Below the pieces are notes generated by a model, which was given only the letters and a program-made list of their open reading frames with translations, was not told the origin of the DNA and did no database searches. From NCBI RefSeq assembly GCF_023897015.1, contig NZ_JAMHFY010000028.1:1-62417 (forward strand): a stretch of 62,417 bases of DNA. Reading direction: 5' to 3'. This DNA is from Desulfosporosinus nitroreducens (GTDB lineage: Bacteria > Bacillota > Desulfitobacteriia > Desulfitobacteriales > Desulfitobacteriaceae). Positions 9,580-17,274 of the stretch are shown piece after piece. Position numbers and translations under genes: made by a program. Within the stretch, counting starts at the first letter, position 1; every line of letters starts with the position of its first letter.

Positions 9580-9671
9580 GGGATTAAAACCATGATGGTT
9601 TTTAGCGATTTTATTTTCCGATAGTGGAATTCTTTTGGTGATCTAAAAAAGTAATTCTTCTATTGAAAAAT

Positions 9672-9708
9672 CTTATCATTAAGGTATGAATCTTATCATA
9701 ATGATAAG
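9672..9708. promoter_or_regulatory. Palindromic activator sites (UAS type 1) upstream of the NCS2 permease
   Basis: CTTATCAT-A-ATGATAAG at 9692-9708 is a perfect palindrome (8-bp arms), with the same core as the sites upstream of xdhA. A degenerate copy starts at 9672 (CTTATCATTAAG). The perfect site is about 165 bp upstream of the -24 element at 9864-9865. Confidence 0.7.
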
Positions 9709-9861
9709 ACCTACATATTCGACTCTGTGCCCCGTATGGAGACGTTTTTCGAAGGCGAAGACTTGAAAACCCTGAATTAAATTTATCTTTTTGATAAAGG
9801 TAAATAGGGGCTAAAGTAGGAAAAGGTCGTTTCTTAGGCAACTTCAGTTTAATTAATCGAG

Positions 9862-9878
9862 TTGGCACGAATATTGCT
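9862..9878 (+). promoter_or_regulatory. Sigma-54 (-24/-12) promoter of the NCS2 permease
   Basis: TTGGCACGAATATTGCT matches the sigma-54 consensus almost perfectly, with GG at 9864-9865 and GC at 9876-9877. The predicted start near 9889 leaves a leader of about 220 nt. That leader contains a second strong Shine-Dalgarno sequence (AAGGAGGTGA, 10051-10060) that is not followed by any real open frame. The permease's own site is AAGGAGG near 10098. Confidence 0.85.
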
Positions 9879-10112
9879 ACAGAAACAAAGGTATAGGCGC
9901 AACAATGCTCCTTGCAAAGGACCCTTGACCCAAAATTTAATACTTTGCCGGCGATCTTGTTAAACAAAACGGGTATCTGAGATTCCTAAGAGGTCAAAGC
10001 GAAGTAGACCCCTTGAATTAGTTGCGGGACTTACTCAAGGATATCGATTATAAGGAGGTGACAGCTGGTTTAATTAATCTCACCGCACTTAAAATAAGGA
10101 GGAAAGTTAATA

Positions 10113-11462
10113 ATGGCAAATACCAACAATGGAGTGGCACCAGTTGACGAAATGCTACCTGCCGGAAAACTTTTTTTGTATGGATTACAGCACGTACTTG
10201 CTATGTACGCTGGAGCGGTTGCAGTTCCTTTGATTATTGCAGGAGCGGCAAAGTTAACCCCTGAACAAACTGCCTTTTTAATTAACGCAGACTTATTCAC
10301 TTGTGGAATTGCTACCCTGCTCCAGACCCTGGGGATCTGGAAAATTGGAATCAAAATTCCGGTTATTCAAGGGGTTACTTTCGCTGCTGTAACGCCCATG
10401 GTCATCATGGCTCAGACGGGCGGCATGACCATGATTTTTGGTTCAGTTATTGTGGCAGGGCTATTTACGTTTTTAGCGGCACCTTTCTTTAGTAAACTGA
10501 TCCGCTTTTTTCCGCCGATTGTTACAGGGACTATTATTACCATTATCGGGATCTCTCTCTTGCCAGTTGGTATAAACTGGGCTGCGGGTGGAATCGGAAA
10601 TAAGAATTTCGGCTCGTTAACGTTTATCTTCGTGGCAACCGTTGTACTTGTAAGCATTCTCTTGATCAATAAACTGTTTACAGGTTTTCTCTCCCACATT
10701 GCAGTATTGCTTGGTTTAATTATCGGTCTTATAGTAGCCATCCCCTTCGGACTTGTAAGCTTTGCGGGTGTGGCTGACGCTCCTTGGATAGGCATTACAA
10801 CACCTTTCTACTTCGGTTTCCCAATATTTGATATTGGTGCGATCATCTCCATGATTTTGGTCATGTTAGTTGTTATGGTAGAGTCGACCGGAGACTTTCT
10901 GGCTATTGGTGAGATGGTCGGCAAAAAGATCGGTCAAGATGAACTTACTGCAGGTTTGCGTGCAGATGGCTTAGCTACTGCACTTGGTGGTGTCTTCAAT
11001 GCCTTCCCTTACACTGCATTTGCCCAGAACGTTGGCTTAGTCGGTTTAACTGGTGTTAAGAGTCGTTTCGTCGTCGCTACCTCCGGTTTAATATTGGTTG
11101 TCTTAGGATTATTCCCTAAGATGGCTACAATTATTGCCTCCTTGCCTAACGCAGTACTTGGTGGTGCAGGGATTGCCATGTTCGGAATTGTGGCGGCAAG
11201 TGGGATTAAGACTCTTGCTAAGGTTGACTTCGAACGTAACCATACTAATATTTTCATTGTTGCTATCAGTATCGGAATTGGTGTTATCCCTGTAATGGTT
11301 CCGAACTTCTTTCAAAATTTCCCCTCTTGGAGTCAGACCATTATGCATAGTGGAATCACATTAGGTTCAATCACAGCTATAATTCTCAATGCTTTCTTCA
11401 ACGGAAGCAAAGGGGCAGGAGACTTAGACGAACTCAAAGCAAACGCTGGAATTCGTGAGTAA
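10113..11462 (+). CDS. NCS2-family xanthine/urate permease
   Basis: Integral membrane proton symporter of the nucleobase-ascorbate transporter family (449 aa, about 12-14 hydrophobic segments). Diagnostic elements are the TM1 histidine in LQHVLAMYAG, the QGVTFAAVTPM stretch, the VESTGDF segment with its substrate-binding glutamate, and the NAT signature QNVGLVGLTGVKSR. This signature is typical of the xanthine/uric acid branch rather than the uracil branch. It has its own sigma-54 promoter and is followed by a terminator, so it is a single-gene unit. I cannot tell from sequence alone whether it prefers xanthine or urate. Confidence 0.88.
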   Translation: MANTNNGVAPVDEMLPAGKLFLYGLQHVLAMYAGAVAVPLIIAGAAKLTPEQTAFLINADLFTCGIATLLQTLGIWKIGIKIPVIQGVTFAAVTPMVIMAQTGGMTMIFGSVIVAGLFTFLAAPFFSKLIRFFPPIVTGTIITIIGISLLPVGINWAAGGIGNKNFGSLTFIFVATVVLVSILLINKLFTGFLSHIAVLLGLIIGLIVAIPFGLVSFAGVADAPWIGITTPFYFGFPIFDIGAIISMILVMLVVMVESTGDFLAIGEMVGKKIGQDELTAGLRADGLATALGGVFNAFPYTAFAQNVGLVGLTGVKSRFVVATSGLILVVLGLFPKMATIIASLPNAVLGGAGIAMFGIVAASGIKTLAKVDFERNHTNIFIVAISIGIGVIPVMVPNFFQNFPSWSQTIMHSGITLGSITAIILNAFFNGSKGAGDLDELKANAGIRE

Positions 11463-11472
11463 GAAATATTAG

Positions 11473-11499
11473 GGTGAGAGAGCTTTCTCTCTCACCTTT
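11473..11499 (+). terminator. Rho-independent terminator after the NCS2 permease
   Basis: GGTGAGAGAG (11473-11482), loop CTTT, CTCTCTCACC (11487-11496), then TTT. Confidence 0.75.
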
Positions 11500-11544
11500 C
11501 CTGATTTCAAACAAATGCAACACACATCGAAGGGGTTTTAGAAA

Positions 11545-12750
11545 ATGACAGTCGATTTATCCGTTGTTTATTGCGGAATAAAACATGAAAGCCCCTTTAT
11601 CTTAGCGCCGTCTCCGGCCACAGACCATTTGCATCTTTTAATTCAAGGGTTTGAAGCTGGTTGGGCAGGGGCGGTCTTAAAGACTGTTGCGGTTGATTCT
11701 AGAATAGTAAGTCGAGTTTTCCCCATGGTCACCCGAATAGAACAAGAAAATGCCTTTATCGGTCTTCAAAATATAGATCTTGTCTCAGAACATTCTGTTG
11801 AAATTGTTGAACAAAATGTGAGGGCTCTTAAAAAAAGGTTTCCAAATAAAGTGGTCGTTCCCAGTATCATGGCCTTTACTAAGGAAGATTGGCAATCGCT
11901 AACTAAACGTTTTGTTCAAGCAGGTGCAGATATTATTGAATGCAGCATTTGGCATCCACATGGTACTGAATGGACTTTATGTACTAAAGTACAAGAGCCT
12001 GTCGGAACGGAACAAATTGCTTCTTGGGTTAAAGAAGCGGCCGGAGATGTTCCTGTTGTCATCAAGCTCTCGGCACTGGATTCCGATATAATGGCCACTG
12101 CTGAAGCGGTTGAACGCAGTGGTGCCAACGGAGTCAGTGCCATAAATACAATAAAAAGCATTACCGGCGTGGATTTGGATACTTTAATTCCTTATCCTAA
12201 TATTGCAGGGCTTTCAACGTATGGAGGACTTTCTGGACCCGCTTTGAAGCCGATTTCTTTGCGCTGTACAGCTGAAATTGCCCAAAGGGTTAAGTTGGAT
12301 ATTGCATCTAGCGGCGGAATTGCTACTTGGAAAGATTGTGCTGAATTTCTTCTTCTTGGCGCAAGCACCTTGCAATTGTGTACCTCTGTTTTGAGGTTTG
12401 GTTTAGGGATCATTGATGAACTGAAGCCGGGGTTAGAAGGTTGGATGAAGGAAAAGGGTTTCCAGAGTCTGACGGATGTAATTGGTAAGTCACTGCCGTA
12501 TTTGGTAGATCATTCTAGACTTCCGAGAGGCATTCAAGTAGTTTCGCATATTCAGAAAGAAGACTGTAATGGTTGCGGAGCTTGCTGCATTGCGTGCGAA
12601 TCAGGTGGGCATGGAGCAATAAGCTTGGTCGATGGACTGCCTCAAGTTGAAGTTAATAAGTGCATAGGGTGCGGTATTTGTCGCTCTATGTGTTTATCAA
12701 AAGCGATAACTTTAATCCGACCCAATGGTAAACAAAGCACATCGTTGTGA
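11545..12750 (+). CDS. PreA-like dihydropyrimidine-dehydrogenase-type protein with two 4Fe-4S clusters
   Basis: 401 aa, close to PreA (about 411 aa), the catalytic half of bacterial dihydropyrimidine dehydrogenase. Residues about 1-320 form an FMN-binding TIM barrel of the dihydroorotate dehydrogenase class (APSPATDH at the N-terminus, SGGIAT before the phosphate-binding end). The C-terminus has two ferredoxin motifs, CNGCGACCIAC (near 341) and CIGCGICRSMC (near 372). No separate PreT partner is encoded here; the GltD-like part of YgfK could supply electrons (inference). In this setting a reduced purine product is as likely a substrate as uracil. Not given a symbol for that reason. Confidence 0.8.
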   Translation: MTVDLSVVYCGIKHESPFILAPSPATDHLHLLIQGFEAGWAGAVLKTVAVDSRIVSRVFPMVTRIEQENAFIGLQNIDLVSEHSVEIVEQNVRALKKRFPNKVVVPSIMAFTKEDWQSLTKRFVQAGADIIECSIWHPHGTEWTLCTKVQEPVGTEQIASWVKEAAGDVPVVIKLSALDSDIMATAEAVERSGANGVSAINTIKSITGVDLDTLIPYPNIAGLSTYGGLSGPALKPISLRCTAEIAQRVKLDIASSGGIATWKDCAEFLLLGASTLQLCTSVLRFGLGIIDELKPGLEGWMKEKGFQSLTDVIGKSLPYLVDHSRLPRGIQVVSHIQKEDCNGCGACCIACESGGHGAISLVDGLPQVEVNKCIGCGICRSMCLSKAITLIRPNGKQSTSL

Positions 12751-12802
12751 AATAATACGATGCCATGTTGTCGGATGTTTTCATATTAGAGTCAGACCCT
12801 TG

Positions 12803-12868
12803 TGCCTATGGCTTGGCGGAATGACTAATTCGTGCGAAGACAGTGTCTTCGGGCGGTAGCCAAGTTTT
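12803..12868. repeat. Short hairpin repeat, long form (related copy at 38076-38117)
   Basis: GCCTATGGCTTGGCG ... TAGCCAAGTTTTT encloses an inner hairpin GAAGAC-agt-GTCTTC (12836-12850). The copy at 38076-38117 has the same flanks but a much shorter middle. It sits in the 170-bp gap between the PreA-like gene and ssnA. Confidence 0.5.
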
Positions 12869-12921
12869 TAAATAGGTTTTTAGTTAATTAAACACCTAAA
12901 TATAGAGAGGATGATGATTTA

Positions 12922-14250
12922 ATGATTTTGATCGCTAATGGTACGGTTTTAACCATGGGCAAAAGTAATCAAGTGATTCAAGATGGCGGTGTTCTGATCC
13001 AAGACAGTAAGATTATTGAGGTTGGGTCAACTCAAGATTTACAAAAGCGGTTCCCTGATGCAGAATTTATCGATGCTCGCGGAAAACTTATTATGCCTGG
13101 AATGATCAATACGCATATGCATCTCTATAGTACATTTGCCCGCGGAATGGACTCTAAAAGCAAACCTCCTAAAACCTTTGGAGATATTTTAGAGGGACTT
13201 TGGTGGAAACTTGATAAACTGTTAACTTTGGATGACGTTTATTACAGTGGACTGACTCCTTTGATTGAGTGCATCAAGACAGGGACAACCACAATTGTTG
13301 ACCATCATGCCAGTCCTATGGCTATTACAGGCAGTTTATCCACATTAGCAAAAGCTGCTAAAGAAATGGGAGTGCGTGCTGCTTTTTGTTACGAAGTCTC
13401 GGACCGAGATGGAGATGCGATTGCACAAGAGGGAATTAAAGAGAATGTCGACTTTATTGCCGAGTGTCAGGCTCAGCCAGATCCCATGGTCGCTGGAATG
13501 TTCGGGCTCCATGCTTCTCTGACCTTATCCGATCAGACGTTGACAAAGTGCAGCGAGGAAGCTAAACGCTTGGGAGCAGGATTTCACGTTCATGTTGCAG
13601 AAGGAAAAGAAGATTTAGAAGACAGTCTCTCCAAATATGGGATGAGGGTGGTTGAACGGCTGGAGAAATTCGGAGTTCTGGGACCAAAAACCATTGCTGT
13701 CCACTGTGTACATATTGATGATCATGAGATCGATCTGCTAAAAGCTTCAAAGACCCAAGTTGTGCATAATCCGGAATCAAATATGGGGAATGCCGTGGGA
13801 GTAACTCCAGTTCTAAAAATGCTCAGTGAAGGGGTTAAGGTAGGACTTGGGACCGATGGCTATACGTGTGACATGTTTGAGAGCGGAAAAGTGGCAAATA
13901 TCCTTCATAAACATGCCATGGCTAATCCGAGTGTAGCTTGGGGTGAGGTGCCGCAAATGCTTTATGGCAATAACCCTGAGATTGCCTCAGACTTGTTTGG
14001 CGGGAAATTTGGCGAATTGACCGAAGGTGCATGGGCGGATGTCATTGTTGTTGATTATGTACCGCCGACTCCCATAGGGTCCAACAATTGGAGCGGACAT
14101 CTCCTCTTCGGAGTTTCAGGACGGTCTGTTGAAACAACAGTCATTAATGGGCGCGTGCGTATGCTCGACAGAAAGCTCATAGACATTGATGAAGTAGCTA
14201 TCGGTGCTCGTTCAAGGGAGTTGTCTCAGAAACTTTGGAATAGAATTTGA
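12922..14250 (+). CDS. ssnA: SsnA, putative aminohydrolase of purine catabolism
   Basis: Amidohydrolase-superfamily metal enzyme, 442 aa, the same length as E. coli SsnA. Metal-site and family motifs are NTHMHLYSTFARG (HxH near residue 66), HVHVAEG, HCVHIDD and GLGTDG. ssnA homologues belong to the gene set reported for anaerobic urate degradation by gut bacteria, together with ygfK, ygeWXY and hyuA. The exact reaction is not established from sequence; hydrolysis of a reduced purine ring is the natural hypothesis. Ribosome site GAGAGGATGATG precedes ATG 12922. The next gene starts 11 nt after its stop. Confidence 0.87.
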   Translation: MILIANGTVLTMGKSNQVIQDGGVLIQDSKIIEVGSTQDLQKRFPDAEFIDARGKLIMPGMINTHMHLYSTFARGMDSKSKPPKTFGDILEGLWWKLDKLLTLDDVYYSGLTPLIECIKTGTTTIVDHHASPMAITGSLSTLAKAAKEMGVRAAFCYEVSDRDGDAIAQEGIKENVDFIAECQAQPDPMVAGMFGLHASLTLSDQTLTKCSEEAKRLGAGFHVHVAEGKEDLEDSLSKYGMRVVERLEKFGVLGPKTIAVHCVHIDDHEIDLLKASKTQVVHNPESNMGNAVGVTPVLKMLSEGVKVGLGTDGYTCDMFESGKVANILHKHAMANPSVAWGEVPQMLYGNNPEIASDLFGGKFGELTEGAWADVIVVDYVPPTPIGSNNWSGHLLFGVSGRSVETTVINGRVRMLDRKLIDIDEVAIGARSRELSQKLWNRI

Positions 14251-14260
14251 GGTGATCTTG

Positions 14261-15502
14261 ATGAAGAATGTATTAGGACTGCGCTGTATTGATTGTGGAA
14301 AGCAAGTTCCTGCTGAGGCGGGTACGTATACTTGTCCATCCTGCGGCAAAAAAGGCGGCATTATGGATGTAGAATACGACTACAAAGAAATTAATCGACT
14401 GACTTCTCGTGAGCAACTAACCCAGTCTAAAGACTATTCAATTTTCCGCTACCTGCCTTTTCTGCCCATTGGTCCAGACTCTGCACGCCCTCATCTGAGA
14501 GTGGGTTGGAGCCCTCTTTACAAACCTCAGGGTTTAGGGAAAAGTTTAGGTATGAGTAACCTGTATGTTAAAGACGACGGTCAGAATCCGACAGCTTCGC
14601 TGAAAGACCGAGCCTCGATTATTGCTGTCATTAAAGCAGTGGAAGAAAAGGCGCCCACGGTCGCCGCTTCTTCTACTGGTAATGCGGCCTCATCTTTGGC
14701 AGGCAGCGCCGCTGCCATGGGTATTAAATCTGTTATTTTTGTTCCGAGCCGTGCACCGCAAGGGAAGATTGCCCAATTGCTAATCTTTGGAGCTACAGTG
14801 ATTAGTGTCCAAGGGTCTTACGAAGATACCTTCAGACTTTCAGCAGAGGCGATTGAACGTTTTGGTTGGTATAATCGTAATGCAGCTATCAACCCCTACC
14901 TGGTTGAAGGGAAGAAGACGGTTGCTTTGGAGATCGCCGAGCAATTGAACTGGGAAGTACCGGATTGGGTGATCCTTTCTGTTGGGGATGGTTGCACCAT
15001 AGCCGGGGTTTGGAAAGGCTTTAAGGACCTCTATAATGCCGGGTGGATCGATCGCTTGCCTAAAATTGCCGGGGTTCAGTCTACAGGATGTTGCCCGCTC
15101 GTCGATGCCTTCTTGGAAGATCGCCCTTGGACTCCCAAGGAAGAGAACACGATTGCTGACAGTATTGCAGTTGGAGTGCCGCGCAATCCGGATAAGGCCT
15201 TAAACGCTGTTCGTGAATCGGGTGGTACGATGGTCGCAGTATCCGACGAGGCTATCTTGGATGCGATGCGTGAACTGGGCAGAACAAGTGGTATCTTCGG
15301 AGAGCCTGCCGGTGTGACTGGAACTGCAGGACTTAAGGTCCTAGTGGAAAAAGGAGTTATAGGAGCCGACGAAAAAGTAGTTTCTATTGTCACAGGTAAT
15401 GGATTGAAGGATGTACAAAACGCGATTAAAGCAGTGGGTGAGCCCATCAAAGTTGAGCCTTCCCTGAAGGAACTCTTGGTGAAGTTGGAAGGGAAAGTCT
15501 AA
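14261..15502 (+). CDS. Fold-type II PLP enzyme, threonine-synthase-like, with N-terminal zinc ribbon
   Basis: 413 aa. It begins with a zinc-ribbon pair C-x2-C (residues 9, 12) and C-x2-C (25, 28). A threonine-synthase/threonine-dehydratase fold follows, with PLP lysine in TASLKDRAS, a substrate loop SSTGNAASS and a phosphate-binding VGDGCTIAG. The frame is open from 14204, but GAGGTGATCTTG directly before ATG 14261 sets the start, 11 nt after ssnA, so they are probably co-transcribed. True threonine synthase would normally sit with hom/thrB, which are absent. The context suggests a lyase or synthase acting on an amino-acid intermediate of purine breakdown; substrate unknown. Confidence 0.8.
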   Translation: MKNVLGLRCIDCGKQVPAEAGTYTCPSCGKKGGIMDVEYDYKEINRLTSREQLTQSKDYSIFRYLPFLPIGPDSARPHLRVGWSPLYKPQGLGKSLGMSNLYVKDDGQNPTASLKDRASIIAVIKAVEEKAPTVAASSTGNAASSLAGSAAAMGIKSVIFVPSRAPQGKIAQLLIFGATVISVQGSYEDTFRLSAEAIERFGWYNRNAAINPYLVEGKKTVALEIAEQLNWEVPDWVILSVGDGCTIAGVWKGFKDLYNAGWIDRLPKIAGVQSTGCCPLVDAFLEDRPWTPKEENTIADSIAVGVPRNPDKALNAVRESGGTMVAVSDEAILDAMRELGRTSGIFGEPAGVTGTAGLKVLVEKGVIGADEKVVSIVTGNGLKDVQNAIKAVGEPIKVEPSLKELLVKLEGKV

Positions 15503-15617
15503 GTCGAGGCGAGATGTACGAGCACGAGGCAAGATACACAGACAAATAATGATTCGAACATTTCACAATCGGACTTCGAGCCTCGTGCCTCGAACTTCGA
15601 AAATAAGGAGGTCAAAT
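15503..15617. repeat. Spacer with GAGGC-rich direct and inverted repeats
   Basis: GAGCACGAGGC near 15519 is answered by GCCTCGTGCCTCG near 15583, and GAGGC-GAGAT/GAGGCAAGAT recurs as a direct repeat. It lies between the two PLP enzyme genes. No function can be assigned. Confidence 0.4.
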
Positions 15618-17099
15618 ATGAGAAGCTTGATCAATTTAACCATTAATGAAGAGCAACTTAAAAAGACGGTGCAGAGTGTTAAAGAAAAAAATGTTGTTAT
15701 TCCTACCTTGGCACAAATGAAGGACCCAAATAAGATACCTGCATCAGTAAAAGAAAAGTTGAAGAAAACTGGCTTATGGGATGTTGACCCCATTAACTTG
15801 TTCAGAATTTCTTGGAAAAACCAACCTGTTAAAGATGGCGGCTTATTTAATCCGTTGCCGAACTATGTTGAGATCCCTTCTGAAATTTCAGGAGTTAAAG
15901 CTAGAATTATTGCTATGGCAGGTAAGTATTTCCCGACCGGTGCTCATAAGGTTGGAGCTAGTTTTGCTTGTTTAGTACCTCGCCTAGTGACTGGACAATT
16001 TGATCCTAAATATCACGAAGCAGTTTGGCCTTCAACCGGTAACTACTGCCGTGGTGGAGCCTACAATTCCGCCTTATTAGGGTGCAAATCGATTGCTATT
16101 TTACCAGAAAATATGAGTAGAGAGCGTTTTGAATGGCTGAAGACCGTCGCAGGGGAAATTATTGCAACTCCCGGCAGTGAAAGTAATGTCAAGGAAATTT
16201 ATGATAAAACTTGGGAACTCCGAAGAACCCGAGATAACGTTGTGATCTTTAATCAATTTGGAGAACTCGGTAATCATTTATGGCATTATGAAGTTACCGG
16301 AAATGCTATGCATGATATTATCAAAGCTGAAATCGGCTCGAAGGGGAAATTTGCGGGAGTATGCTTAACCTCGGGTTCTGCTGGTACGCTGGGTAGCGGA
16401 GACTACTTAAAAGATCAATATCCACATGCTAAAATCGCTGTTGGCGAAGCCTTACAATGCCCAACCTTACTAGATAATGGTTTTGGTGAACATAGAATTG
16501 AAGGAATCGGGGATAAACATATCCCGTGGGTTCATAATGTTAAGAATACCGATATGGTCATCGCCATTGATGACAATGACAGCTTGGGACTGTTCCGTCT
16601 CTTTAATGAACCTGCTGGCCAGGACTATTTGAGAGAGCAAGGGATATCTGAAGAGGTTATTGCGAAGCTTTCTTGGGTTGGAATTTCCGGTGCAGCAAAT
16701 ATTCTATCCTGCATAAAATTTGCAAAATACTATGAGTTGACCGAGAATGACATTGTTATGACGGTCCTTACAGACTCTGCAGAGATGTATCAGTCGAGAT
16801 TGCAGGAAATGGAAGCGGAAAGAGGCAGTAAATATGCTTCGCTTAACGCTGCCATTGATCATAACAGAAACGTTTTGGGCGTTAGAACTGACAGCATGGA
16901 AGAGTTAACTTACATGACCAAGAAGCGTATTCACAACCTTAAGTACTACACATGGATTGAACAACAAGAGTATGATGTGGACGATCTTAATGCACAATGG
17001 TATGATTATGACGAATACTGGGGTAAGTTGCACCAGATGGGACCAGAACTCGATAAACTCATCGAACAATTCAATGAGAAAGTCGGTATTTCAAAGTGA
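15618..17099 (+). CDS. Uncharacterised fold-type II PLP enzyme
   Basis: 493 aa pyridoxal-phosphate enzyme of the tryptophan-synthase-beta/cysteine-synthase fold. Likely PLP lysine in PTGAHKVGAS (about residue 117), substrate/phosphate loop in PSTGNYCRGG, and a glycine-rich cofactor loop SGSAGTLGSG. It is longer than typical O-acetylserine sulfhydrylases, with an acidic C-terminal tail. The frame is open from 15549, but AAGGAGG (15605-15611) fixes ATG 15618. The gene follows the threonine-synthase-like enzyme and precedes a terminator. I do not recognise a characterised orthologue. Its conserved company implies work on a carbon-nitrogen fragment from purines. Confidence 0.75.
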   Translation: MRSLINLTINEEQLKKTVQSVKEKNVVIPTLAQMKDPNKIPASVKEKLKKTGLWDVDPINLFRISWKNQPVKDGGLFNPLPNYVEIPSEISGVKARIIAMAGKYFPTGAHKVGASFACLVPRLVTGQFDPKYHEAVWPSTGNYCRGGAYNSALLGCKSIAILPENMSRERFEWLKTVAGEIIATPGSESNVKEIYDKTWELRRTRDNVVIFNQFGELGNHLWHYEVTGNAMHDIIKAEIGSKGKFAGVCLTSGSAGTLGSGDYLKDQYPHAKIAVGEALQCPTLLDNGFGEHRIEGIGDKHIPWVHNVKNTDMVIAIDDNDSLGLFRLFNEPAGQDYLREQGISEEVIAKLSWVGISGAANILSCIKFAKYYELTENDIVMTVLTDSAEMYQSRLQEMEAERGSKYASLNAAIDHNRNVLGVRTDSMEELTYMTKKRIHNLKYYTWIEQQEYDVDDLNAQWYDYDEYWGKLHQMGPELDKLIEQFNEKVGISK

Positions 17100-17213
17100 A
17101 CTCGTAAACGGGTTAAGAAATTTTTATAATAAAAGTGATTGGTAAAAAACAATTTATCAACTCGACTCGGAAACATTATTTCTTTAAGGGTTTAATAAGT
17201 AAATAAATTATCT

Positions 17214-17253
17214 AGAGGCAGCGGTTCTTGCACAGGAACCACTGCCTCTTTTT
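17214..17253 (+). terminator. Rho-independent terminator after the PLP enzyme genes
   Basis: AGAGGCAGCGGTTC (17214-17227) pairs with GAACCACTGCCTCT (17236-17249), with one mismatch, followed by five Ts. Confidence 0.85.
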
Positions 17254-17274
17254 AAAAAGAAAGGGGATACTTTT

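Noticed and set aside
9611-9967. 118-codon minus-strand open frame covering the NCS2 permease promoter region
   Set aside because: It overlaps the activator palindromes and sigma-54 promoter, lacks a ribosome site and has no recognisable domain.
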